This document shows, in pieces, positions 33,877 through 43,954 of a DNA stretch of 64,000 nt. The notes beneath the pieces are model-generated. The model had not been told where the DNA came from, ran no database searches, and saw only the letters and a list, made by a program, of their open reading frames with translations. Origin of the DNA: Haliclona indistincta (Eukaryota; Porifera; Demospongiae; Haplosclerida; Chalinidae); NCBI GenBank assembly GCA_964017065.1, contig OZ024783.1, positions 10,630,885 to 10,694,884 of the forward strand, read 5' to 3'. Each line of letters opens with the position of its first letter. Position 1 is the first letter of the stretch. Made by a program: the position numbers and the translations under genes.

Positions 33877-34413
33877 ATGGAATTCTCAAAGACGAGTGCA
33901 ACACTCCCGGTGACTGTCCAGGAGCCCCAAAGCCCACGGATGGCTGAGGGGATAGAGTCCAGCAGTCACTGGGGAGTTGTTCGCCCAGAGCACGGCACAT
34001 TGCAAAGTCAGCTATTGACGCCGTGGAAAGCCGGACAGTCCTCGCAGACAGAGGACACGGAGCTACCTGAGGGACAACTTTTCTCTCTAAGCTCAGCCAG
34101 ACTGAAAAGGGCTCACCTTAAGCTCACGGCAGAGGCCCTGGGTTTGCCTACTGGCGCGGGAGCCGAGGAGACTCGCCAGCTCATTGAAGGCCACATTATC
34201 AGTATCAACCGTGAGCCAGGTCTTGTCCAAGCAATAGTCCAGGGGAGGAGGAGAGTCATGCTAGGCCTCAAGCTCTATCTGGTGGATCAAAGTGGTGTGT
34301 TTGCAGAGGCGCACACAGAAGACTTCCAGGACACGGCGCAGTCGGCCACCGTCACTTCGGAACTTGAAAAGCTATGTAGTATCCAATGTAGTAAAATGCG
34401 ATTATGCACATAA
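33877..34413 (+). CDS. Gag-like ORF with SAP-like motif, 178 aa
   Basis: ATG-started single frame. Residues about 71-107 (LSSARLKRAHLKLTAEALGL ... ETRQLIEGHI) have the spacing of a SAP-like helical motif. They are followed by NREPGLVQAIVQGRRRVMLG and LYLVDQSGVFAEA. I associate this arrangement with N-terminal gag-like proteins of metazoan LTR retroelements, where an EPRNVQV-type motif precedes a DxxGVF motif. The frame ends soon after, so the protein is short and probably truncated. A protease-like scrap 2.6 kb downstream (37013-37150) is consistent with a decayed retroelement. A host SAP-domain protein is the alternative. Confidence 0.45.
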   Translation: MEFSKTSATLPVTVQEPQSPRMAEGIESSSHWGVVRPEHGTLQSQLLTPWKAGQSSQTEDTELPEGQLFSLSSARLKRAHLKLTAEALGLPTGAGAEETRQLIEGHIISINREPGLVQAIVQGRRRVMLGLKLYLVDQSGVFAEAHTEDFQDTAQSATVTSELEKLCSIQCSKMRLCT

Positions 34414-36227
34414 TTATAAATGTATATATTAATCGTGAATTTATAATTAAACAGAAAATTCTGTGGTGGTCCGCCAACATCTGTATTCCACTATTATCTA
34501 CTTACTAGTGTATCAAATTTGGCACTTTTATCACAAAATGCACGATTGTTCTGCAATGTGGTCCAACTACTATAAACATTGTTGTTATTCACACTAAAAT
34601 ACTTGTAAAGACACCTAGCCATACATCTATCATTGTCAGATAAAGTGAGAATGTGCTAAACTGATTCACAAAAAGTAAGGTTTTGACAACAATGGACATC
34701 ACAGGCTCACAACATTCCTTCAACTACAAAGAAGAACACGACACAACAAGTCAACAACATGAGTAAAGTGAAGGAACGAGGATACAAGTGCAGCAAGCAC
34801 ACAACACTGATTGCTTCACTGTATTGACAGCACTACGTACAATAATTTCAAAGAATTCTCAACACAATCACACTACTATAACACACCAAGACAAGTTGTT
34901 AGCCTTTGCTGTGAACCAAAATTGTTAACACAAGTGCATGCACGTACGCAGAAATATTTTCTATTTTATGTTACATATAAATAGATTAATGTGAGAAAAT
35001 AATGTAAATCAGTTGCCGTAAGTGCTAGTTTACACTACGTTTTATCGATGAAAAACGTGTACTATTTAAAGATGAACATGAGTCTCACAATACGCAATCT
35101 TGCTGATAAATAGCTCACGTTAAATCGTTTATGCATTGCACAATACAAATAGTGTGTCTTACCATAGCTTAGAGTAGACCTCATACCACGCATAGAATAA
35201 TATTATTTACTATGCACTTACATATAATATTATACAGTCAGGAATATACCAAAGCTAATACACATACATTAGTAACTTATATGTAAGCATTTGTACTCCA
35301 GTACAGCACAGTATGACTATACTAAGCATTCATATATTAGTATAATATTTTCTACTAAGCAATACATTGTTTTAACTAAGTACCTTTTCGTCTCTATTTG
35401 AACTTTGTGAAGTTGAGAGAGAAGAGCTGGATACGATGAGAGAGACAGAGAGTTCGGCCATTTCAGTAACAGATGACCAGCCAACTGCAGCCTATGAGGA
35501 GGACAGAAAAATAAGTATTATTTGAACACTATTATTGTAGTACCATGTCATAATAGATGGGTTAGTTGTGTTGGTCGACAGTAGATCAACAAGTGAAGAC
35601 CAGTTTGTGTCCAGCCTGCGTCTTTTAGCTGAGAAAAAGATAAAACAATAAAAAAATCAAACATAAAAATAGCACAATATCAACAATATACATACAATAA
35701 TACAAAAAATAGAAACTGGACAATTCTTGTTGAAAGCTACTCTGCTTGGACTTGGAGCAGTTTGATTAATATAGCAATAGCTAACCAAACAGTATTCACG
35801 CATCTTGTACTTGTACTCGCATGGCTCCGGTCGATGTAGCTCCAATGTAAACACAAGCTGCAAGACCATGTAGTGGTGGTCTCTACGATCCGGCCTTCTT
35901 GTAGCTGGAATTGCTTGGGGACGTCCACAGCTAGTTTTGGGGGCTTTTAGCACTTGCATTGCACATTCAAAGTGCAAACAACGTCATTGGCATAACTATG
36001 ACATCATTGCAGGGGCGGTGGTGGAATTAAGATGGCGACATAGCCAGTAGTCACTTGAATAAGTGTGTACTATATTCATTATGGTTTCTGTCATCGTTAG
36101 TACAAATAATGAAAAGGTCAGAGTTAGTACAACTGCAACAATCGGGTCATCATACAAGGAGCAGTTCTTAGTTTGCTGCTCTGCTGACGTAACATTGTGA
36201 GGGGCGAGCCTGAGCGAGAAATGCTAT
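34414..36227. other. No recognised gene
   Basis: AT-rich. A 106-codon minus ORF at 35657-35977 contains CGRPQAIPATRRPDRRDHHY but no domain I recognise. An exon-like minus-strand stretch near 35530-35635 is preceded by a TTTTCTCAG-type acceptor. Confidence 0.4.
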
Positions 36228-36446
36228 AAATTTACGTCTGAAATAGATCACCTCAAAATTTGGCGACTGGTGAAGGGTATATGTGTACATGGTATCCCTC
36301 AGCTTGTCTCACCAATAAAAGGAAAGCAAGTGCGTTATTTTGATGCAAGGCTGAATGATGGCAAGAAAGTGAGACGTGTCGTGTCGTTTGATGGTGAGCT
36401 ACAACCAAATGAAAAAGGCAGAAGAGAAGTCCGTTGTAGCCCTTGA
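36228..36446 (+). pseudogene. OB-fold-like ORF fragment
   Basis: A 72-codon open frame without a good ATG reads LKIWRLVKGICVHGIPQLVS, GKQVRYFDARLNDGKKVRRV and VSFDGELQPNEKG. The alternation of strands and the VSPxK...YFDxxLxDG...RxVxF pattern resemble small single-strand DNA-binding OB folds found in some metazoan repeated proteins. The frame ends in TGA and no continuation is clear, so it may be an exon or relic. Evidence is pattern-level only. Confidence 0.3.
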
Positions 36447-37012
36447 GAACAGTAGCGTTAAAAACAACACCTTGACATGTGGTCCATTTGAACAAGTATT
36501 CGGTAGCGAGTTGTTCACGTTTCTAAGTTTGAGCTGGGAGAGTATGCTTTCTGACATGGGCGGAACTACAGTGCAAATCTATGCACACAGAAGTATGTAT
36601 TTCCTGTCGGTTGACTTAGGAATTAGAAGAGGGACATGCTCCTGAAATTTGTAAGTAAATTACATGGTGTAGCAGGTGACACGTGTCTGTTGTAGTATTT
36701 AAAACTAGACACATGAATTAGTTGAGCATTCTTAGGTTTTGTGCACTCCACAGTCCATTTTTCTTTTCAATGAAATCACCAAATCTTCGCATATACATCG
36801 GTAACTTATGATGGATCCTACTCTCGACGCCCCTGACCCTGCGGCATAGATGGCTACGATGCTCAGTGAGATTCGGGAGTCTCAGAGAACCTGTAATGTA
36901 GTAATCTTTTGTTATGTAATCTGTCCCTCTTGCTACCAGTCAGTCTGTCACCTTTTGCACTTGTGTCATTGAGTGCTGTAAGTCATCATTTCTCTCTCTA
37001 TTGAATCATACT

Positions 37013-37150
37013 ATGATGTTGGGAAGAGATTGGCTAAAATGTCTGAAACTAGACTGGAAGACGATCGGTGACATTCATCTTGTCAGGAAAAAGCTGGATT
37101 CTGGATTTTCCAGACCGTTAGTTGCCATTGACTCGTTTGAGGTAAATCAT
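37013..37150 (+). pseudogene. Retroviral-type aspartic protease C-terminal scrap
   Basis: MLGRDWLKCLKLDWKTIGDI matches the conserved (L/V)LGRxWLxxxxLDW end of Gypsy-type retrotransposon proteases. The catalytic DTG part is not visible upstream in frame. It is best read as a relic of the same element as the gag-like ORF at 33877. Confidence 0.4.
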
Positions 37151-38840
37151 GTTTTATAATGTTCATAACATTAGATCTTGGACTAACAAAAGATGGAGGA
37201 GCAAGTCCTGGCTGAGTGTTGCAAGAACACTTGAGTATAGCCATTACTTGGATTTTCCTACAGGCCAGCAGTTATCTTAGAAGATTTATCATAGCTATCT
37301 CAATACACTTGAGTACATTCTGAAAAGGTATACAACCATAGAAGCAGGTCGTAAAACACAAGTCAATAATCCTTCGAAAAAAACAGCATAATTGCATTTT
37401 TCGCGATATTTATTCTTTATTCTATTTGGAAACAATTTATTGATTATCAAGAATATTATCTTAGTGCGGTAAAGTCACAAAGAAAAGGAGTAAGAAGAGG
37501 AGCCTGAGAAAGAAGAAAAGACAAGACAACAAAACTAAAGCCAAGAAGCTGGAGATAGTACCTGAAGGGTCTGAAACATAAAAGAAACAAATAAGAAAGA
37601 GAAAAAGGAAGACAAAGAAGAAGGAGCTTCAGCTAATAGCAGATGCTGTAGAGAAGACAGTAGAAAAGAGAAGAAGAAAGAAGACAAGAAAGGCAGAGCT
37701 TCAGTTAGGGAAAGATAATTATTGGAGCAGAGGAAAATTTTTCCACTAGTGCGATAAAAGCCAAAAAGAAAAGAAGGAAGAGAAAGGAAACAACTAGTCA
37801 AATGAAGAAGGATGAAATATTAATGGTAGCATCAGTAAAGCCTGACGAAGAGGGATAATAAGAAAAAAGAAAGACAGAGTGAAGAAAAGGACTTTGTAGC
37901 TGACTAGTAGCATGCACACAGTAGCCTACACAGGTAGCTACATGTTTCGATCAAACCTGCTGATAGTTGACTGCAATCCTAGATACTCACTATTTCGACA
38001 AGCATTCGCTGTCTCGGTACGCGTATTTTGCTCCCTCGGTACGTGTTTCCCTCCTGGTAGCCGGCCCGCCACGTCGTTACGTTTCCTAGTGCTTGGTTGC
38101 AACAGTTGAGAAATATTCATAGTTGCATGCTATACGAGGTTCATCCAAGCTGCAATTTATGCTTCATGCTAAAGCATCTTAACCAATATCCATCATTTTC
38201 ACAAGAGGCACTACATGTTCAACCAATCTTTGACGATGATGATAAGTGAACTTTTTATGACCTGTTTGATGTGAGTTATTCACACGAAGACGAGAAGCTA
38301 AGAAAATTAGATAAAAAATAAGAGAATTATTGCAGAATGGTGAGATAATAATCCATTATGTGCACTTTATTGAGAATTTCACAAAGCAACTTCTGCGTGT
38401 TACTTTCAACATTCCTACAATTGTCGACATGAAAAGAGTCTGGTGTTACTAAAGAAGCACAATTACCATCAGCAACAGCAAAGGCAAACTTCATTTCTTC
38501 ATTGAACCTGCTCTTACTGATCATGACTCCCAACAGAAAATCTACAGCAACTTAGAGTTTTAAGTCAAGTTCTTTTTTTAGGCTACATTATTATTATTTA
38601 ATCTCTTGATCCTTTTTTTACATGTACACACAAAGCTACTTAATTAGACCAAATAACCCTTCATGCAAATTACCCTCCATGCAACCATTATGGTAATTTA
38701 GTTACATATACATGTACCTTGCGATGGTTCAATTCTCCGTCCAGTTCTTCTGCTTTCTTCTTGATTATCATTAAAATAGAATATCTGTTGAAAAAACAAA
38801 AAACGATGTTCACTGCAGTACATCCTTACTCACAATTATG
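37151..38840. other. Non-coding; purine-rich tract at 37450-37860
   Basis: The plus strand at 37450-37860 is over 70% purine by eye (AAGAAGAAAAGA-type). One frame is lysine/arginine-rich with several stops (KKRSKKRSLRKKKRQ, KRKRKTKKKELQLIADAVEK). It may be a decayed basic-protein exon or just low-complexity sequence. The remainder shows nothing. Confidence 0.45.
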
Positions 38841-39072
38841 TGTGACCGGATCAGGGAAAATGAACCTTAAAGGGACCTCTAGTAGATGAAAGTAACGCAT
38901 GATATTCATAGTAATTTGACTTTTTGGATCAAAAACCAATTTTGTATTCAAAAGAACGAGGATAGTACTTATCATTTCTGCATCACCATTGATGCTAACA
39001 AAATTCGAAGTGCTGAATATTTTGCGCTATTTCCAGATCCCCTTACGGCTCATTTTCCCAGATCCGGTCACA
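38841..39072. mobile_element. 232-bp MITE with TGTGACCGGATC termini
   Basis: TGTGACCGGATCAGGGAAAA at the left is mirrored by TTTTCCCAGATCCGGTCACA at the right, giving TIRs of about 25-30 bp with few mismatches. The target duplication is unclear. No coding capacity. Confidence 0.6.
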
Positions 39073-39573
39073 TTTTATCCCATGCACTGACCTGGTGTAT
39101 GACATCGACAGCTAAATCAATCAATAAAATAGATACACTGCCATCACTTTTACTAGAATAAAGGAGAGGATAAGAACAGATAAATTATTTTTATTAAACT
39201 ATGACATGAATAATTCTCTTTGATGTAATGAGGTCTCCAAATCTGTATATTTACCTGGTGCGTGGGCGGGCGTAAAAAACATGGACATCGTCACGCACTG
39301 CAGCAAACTAAGTGCCGTTTATTGCGCTATTGGCGAGTTTTGCGCCAATCCAAGTGGCTTGATGGTACAACAAGGTCTATCCGCTTTCAAGTAAGCTAGA
39401 AACATAGTTTAAATTATATGTGAATTTGCACACCTCGGGCTTCGCCCTCGTTGTCCAAATTCCCATATACACCTCCACCTCGGTGTATAACCTAGATTTG
39501 TACTACAGTACACAAAAATTTTGGTGGACAGCATATAAAATTTGATTTTTTTCAGATTTAACAAAAAAGAATA

Positions 39574-39935
39574 CCGTTGGGCGGTATTTTTCCGTGGCGT
39601 ACAATTTTTGCGACAGCAATAATTCGCGAAATTTATTTTCGTTTTGACTCGAGGGAGAGGCCACACCCAGACCACACCTGTTAATTATTAGACAAGATCA
39701 GACAGATCAGACAATGGACCGTCCGGGTTTGGGAGAACAGAACTCTTCTTGCTCTTCTTAAAATACTTCAACAGCGCCATTATCGAATCTACTTGAATGC
39801 GTTGCGCGCGCAAGCTCAGTAAATGACCACACCCATCACCCGCCCATTAATTTCGCGATTTTAATTTTCGGGATTTGGCCTTAAATTCGCGAATTTCGCG
39901 AAAATTGTACGCTACGGAAAAATACCGCCCTACGG
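39574..39935. mobile_element. 362-bp MITE with TA target duplication (Tc1/mariner-type)
   Basis: CCGTTGGGCGGTATTTTTCC at the left pairs with the inverse at the right, ending in GGCGGTATTTTTCCGTAGCG read on the other strand. TIRs are about 35 bp and TA flanks both sides (39572-39573, 39936-39937). The interior is rich in TTCGCGAA-type words. The TA duplication fits Tc1/mariner-derived MITEs. Confidence 0.65.
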
Positions 39936-40885
39936 TAACTTACATATTATGGTTAAAACACATTAGTAAGTGGCGTTTTGCCCAAATTTGCTGGTCAACT
40001 TTCTCACGATTTATTGTACAGAGGGTAATTTTCAAGAGAGAAAATTTCGCAAATGCGCAAGATAGAGCAGTTCACGAATAATATTTTCGTGAATCAGCAC
40101 TGTTGCCCTACTAAATTTTCGCGAATAGCCCTTAATTCGTGAAATTCGCGAATTGTTTACCCCAAAATTTTTCTGCTATACGGTATTATTGAATGAAGAC
40201 AAATAATACAGATCATTGCCAAGTGTTCAGCAATAGACAACACAAGGTTAACACAGCAAGTGAAAATAGTCAAAAGTTTGTGCTCTGGCTACAGTTTGGT
40301 GGAGACAAGCTAACATGTCTTGTCTACTAACCAGCTTTGATTAATTACTTCATTATTAAACAAATCTACTATCAAACTCCCACTTGAGCAAGCACACACG
40401 CACACAGAAGCCGACAAACCTGACTATCAAATCCCATTGGAACCAGTCACATGTGAAGCATTAACTAGTACACACGACTGCTCCACCACACACTGTGTTT
40501 CCCACTCTAACTGATAAAGCTAAGGAACCTCAAATTTGAAAATACGCAGCTATCAAAGACCGCCACAAACCCAAACATAATTACTCTAAAAAGACAAAAG
40601 ACCAGCAAATCAATGTAAACCACAAAAAATGACATGCAATGGAAGACAACAGCAACAACGGATGAAGCTGCTTGTAAACAAATGATATAATAAACATTCA
40701 GTCATGTATGAACACAAGATTGGGTACATGCATCACAAACTCAGAAATATCCCAGGGTAATCCCCTATCATAATTAACTGCCAAAAATCATACCCTCCCT
40801 TATTGGGTGAGAAATTTTCTAAATAACCTGCCAACAAGGCACCATGAACATGTATATCATTACAGTAGACACATAGATAGAATGT
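39936..40885. other. Non-coding; end of another MITE
   Basis: 40135-40187 read on the minus strand starts TACCGTATAGCAGAAAAATT, a terminus related to but distinct from the neighbouring MITE, with no clear partner end. The rest is AT-rich without genes. Confidence 0.45.
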
Positions 40886-41130
40886 ATGTACATTGAAGTA
40901 CATTGCTGAGCTGTCAATTGTAATCACTCTAGAGAACAAGCCAGAAAGTCTAAATATGGTAGATACAATTACGATCAGATTTGTGTAAGTATTGACATTT
41001 CACAGAATGTGCATTGCTGGGCTGTCAAATGTAATCACTCTAGAGAGAAACAAGCCAGAGAGTCTAAATGTGGTAGATACAATTACGATCAGATTTGTGT
41101 AACCATCACGAGTATTGACATTACACACAA
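40886..41130. repeat. Tandem duplication of about 120 bp
   Basis: GTCAATTGTAATCACTCTAG...GGTAGATACAATTACGATCA at 40890-41000 is repeated at 41015-41130 with small differences. Confidence 0.75.
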
Positions 41131-41506
41131 CATTGCGTAACATCAGCATCACATATCTTGGTACAATGGATAGCCAGCTAGCCCGAGGCTAGCTTGGGCT
41201 AGTAAAATGTACAGGTTGGTAGCCCAGCTGGCTAGAGATACTTGTAGACTTACTGCTGAATTTGAATGGAAACAAGTTCATTAATGCTTAAAATTAGCTT
41301 AATTATTCTTATTTTATTAGGCTGGTAGAAACTGTTTTGGGATGGTTCAAGCCAAAAGCAACAAGCCCTGCTGGCTAATTTGAAACAGAGCCTTGTCATC
41401 ATACAATTCACATAATCCCGCAAATGAGGTGGTTTATGGTATGTTGTGGAAGACATGCAACACCATCACGCTGACAACCATGATTTTCATCAAATATTTT
41501 TCTAAC

Positions 41507-41655
41507 CTTGCCCATCTTAGCCTGTTTGTAGTGGTTTCACATTCCGAGAGCACCAGCTCATGTACTTTGTTCAGAATTGACTTCCATTTGAGATCACTGC
41601 CAGCCCACGCTCCATCATCGTCTGTGTGAGCACCTTGAGGATGGTGAACCCTGAC

Positions 41656-41689
<34 letters not shown>

Positions 41690-42563
41690 GGGTGGGTGTG
41701 GGTGAGTGAGTGAGAGGGTGAGTGAGTGAGTGAGTGAGTGAGTGAGTGAGTGAGTGAGTGAGTGAGTGAGTGAGTGAGTGAGTGAGTGAGTGAGAGAGTG
41801 GGAGAGTGGGAGAGTGGGAGGGTGAGAGGGTGAGTGGAAGGGTGAGTGGGTGAGTGGGTGAGTAAGAGAGTGAGTGAGTGAGTGAGTGAGTGGGTGGGTG
41901 GGTGAGTGGGTGAGTGAGTGAGTGAGTGGGTGAGTGCGTTATTCCACTCACTTGAATCCGAAGGAATTCAATGAGTTGATCCTAAAATGAAAACAGTGGT
42001 AATTAAATTTCGGCAATCAAAACAAACTGAGTGTGCAAGTTCATGTAACAACTTTCACATGAACACAGATGTACGAAAACATGGTCAAAACAAGCTTGAA
42101 CGACCGCAATGCCGTGGGCACATCACAACACTTGACACTCCTACTCCTACTCATCTTTGACACATCATTTCAATCACTGGCACTATTCACCAAACACGTT
42201 CACTAAATCTCTCTCGAATACTTTATCTACATCATTCATTCACCCTCACTCACTTACTCATTCACTCACCTACTCACTCATTCACTCACTCACTCACTCA
42301 TTCACTCACTCACTCATTCACTCACTCATTTACTCACTCACTCACTCACTCACTCATTCACTCACTCACAGGTACCCGCTAGGCCTACTCACTCACTCAC
42401 TCACTTTCACTGGTGGTGGACTTCTCGCCCAGGCCTGCAAAAGCTGGGGGCATATCTCTTCTCCTAGCTTGCATAGTCTACCACGAGATGACGTAGCCAC
42501 AGCAACACAGTAGCCATTGAGACCAGCTAACAGGTGTTCCAGCACCGTGGAGTTCTGCTCTTG

Positions 42564-42641
<78 letters not shown>

Positions 42642-43453
42642 GATCTCAAATAGGTCTGTGCAACTGTTGTGAAAGAAGAAATCTCCTAGTACAATGCATG
42701 GGGCCGTGTGGTTACAAGTAATCATGTTCAAAACATCACAGTTCAAAACCCTAGCTATGAGAGAATGCAAGTTGATAGAACACCATAAGATTGTTGACAT
42801 TGTACTTTTAAAAACCAGTACTCAAAATGCGAGAAAGCCAGACAGACAACAACGATTACAGACATCCTGTAAAACATCCTGCTACATTGTGCACAACAGT
42901 CTCTCAACACCATCACTAATACAGCTAATGGGAAGTGATTGCAGCTGGCTAGCTATCCTGCGATCGTACGATGATCATAATTACTCCATCGAACACCTCA
43001 TTCAATGCAAGCACATTCCGATACACTACTAGCACTCACACAATCAATGCACACAGCAGTTTCATGCAACACATAACTAGGAGTACGAATTCATAGGAAT
43101 TGCCTCGAGTATGCCTCAGCCCTTGCAGGTCTTAACTGCATCCCCATGTCCCACGTACTATCACGACTATTAGCCTCACTTCATTCAGCAAAATTTAGAA
43201 TAATTCAAAATTTAGACTAATTCAAAATTTTGACTACTTTCAAAATTTTTATCATACACATAGGTCAATTCTTACCTGATATTCTTGGTAGCTGACTGGA
43301 AGAACATGTACAACTGTGCTGCCGGCAGGTCACAGTTTGAAACACAGTGAGAAATGATGCTGTGAATCACACGAGCAAGAATAGATCGATCCAGCGATGT
43401 AGAGGAGGATGAGATAGAGGACTGGAAGAGCTTACAGTAGATAGCAAGTAGAT
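41507..43453 (-). CDS. ATM: ATM serine/threonine kinase, four internal exons of the N-terminal solenoid
   Basis: Minus-strand exons 43453-43276, 42564-42405, 41981-41952 and 41655-41507 join with GT-AG and compatible phases into one frame. Key segments in order: LARVIHSIISHC...FFQSATKNIR, STVLEHLLAGLNGYC, LCKLGEEICPQLLQAW, DQLIEFLRIQVRVHHPQGAH, TDDDGAWAGSDLKWKSILNK. The block LGDE...LFQLQI..HHPKGA...W+SIL is conserved in the N-terminal helical solenoid of animal ATM, the nuclear kinase that senses DNA double-strand breaks. Only this part is in view. Kinase-domain exons would lie at lower coordinates and the first exons beyond 43.5 kb, but I could not find either, so a partial gene copy cannot be excluded. 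Splice sites lie directly against microsatellites. A DIRS element lies just upstream, possibly in an intron. Confidence 0.75.
41656..41940. repeat. GA and GTGA microsatellite filling an ATM intron
   Basis: A GA run (from 41658) followed by long GTGA/GGGA-type tetranucleotide repeats. On the coding strand this is CACT/CT repeat ending at the splice acceptor of the exon at 41655, so it supplies the polypyrimidine tract. Confidence 0.9.
42236..42404. repeat. TCAC/TCAT tetranucleotide repeat starting at an ATM splice donor
   Basis: Plus-strand CACT repeats. On the coding strand they read GTGAGTGAGTGAG immediately after the exon at 42405, so the donor GTGAGT is itself the first repeat unit. Interrupted once near 42371-42390. 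Confidence 0.9.
42567..42639. repeat. GA dinucleotide repeat abutting an ATM acceptor
   Basis: About 36 GA units on plus, i.e. a CT run ending TCTCAG at the acceptor of the exon beginning at 42564. Confidence 0.95.
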
Positions 43454-43455
43454 CT

Positions 43456-43506
43456 GAGGGAGGGAGGGAGGGAGGGAGGGAGGGAGGGAGGGAGGGAGGG
43501 AGGGAG
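43456..43506. repeat. GGGA tetranucleotide repeat abutting an ATM acceptor
   Basis: About 12 GGGA units, reading CCCT repeats to CCCTCAG at the acceptor of the exon beginning at 43453 on the minus strand. Confidence 0.95.
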
Positions 43507-43754
43507 GAAAGGAAAAGCAACTTGTAAAAGTACTTGTAATAAGCATATCCCACATAACTCATACACAATGTACATACATGTGTAGTACAGAACTCGTCAA
43601 TAACTATTACTAACTATTACATAACTCTACCTAACGGTATGACGCAACGTTTATTTTAAAGAGCTCAAAAGACTACACAGACCATAGTGACTGAGATTTG
43701 TTGAGACTAGCTCGAATGTGGAAGAAGAACAAATGGGAATGACACATGCATGCT

Positions 43755-43954
43755 NNNNNNNNNNNNNNNNNNNNNNNNNNNNNNNNNNNNNNNNNNNNNN
43801 NNNNNNNNNNNNNNNNNNNNNNNNNNNNNNNNNNNNNNNNNNNNNNNNNNNNNNNNNNNNNNNNNNNNNNNNNNNNNNNNNNNNNNNNNNNNNNNNNNNN
43901 NNNNNNNNNNNNNNNNNNNNNNNNNNNNNNNNNNNNNNNNNNNNNNNNNNNNNN
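43755..43954. other. Assembly gap (200 N)
   Basis: Exactly 200 unresolved bases, a conventional placeholder length. The DIRS left terminus, if present, would be inside or near it. Confidence 0.99.

Noticed and set aside
37535..37801. Leu/Ser/Phe-rich minus-strand ORF resembling a membrane protein
   Set aside because: It is the complement of a purine-rich tract; hydrophobicity follows from base composition.
41571..41951. 126-codon minus-strand ORF of THSLTHPLTHS repeats
   Set aside because: It is a translation of the GTGA microsatellite inside an ATM intron; the true coding frame of the adjacent exon is different.
42157..42513. 118-codon plus-strand ORF rich in THSLTHSL
   Set aside because: Translation of the TCAC repeat antisense to ATM; no coding signal.
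43272..43568. Minus-strand ORF starting MCMSYVGYAYYKYFYKLLFL with a PPSLPPSLPPS tract
   Set aside because: The PPSL part is the GGGA repeat in an intron; only its second half (after the CCCTCAG acceptor) is the ATM exon.
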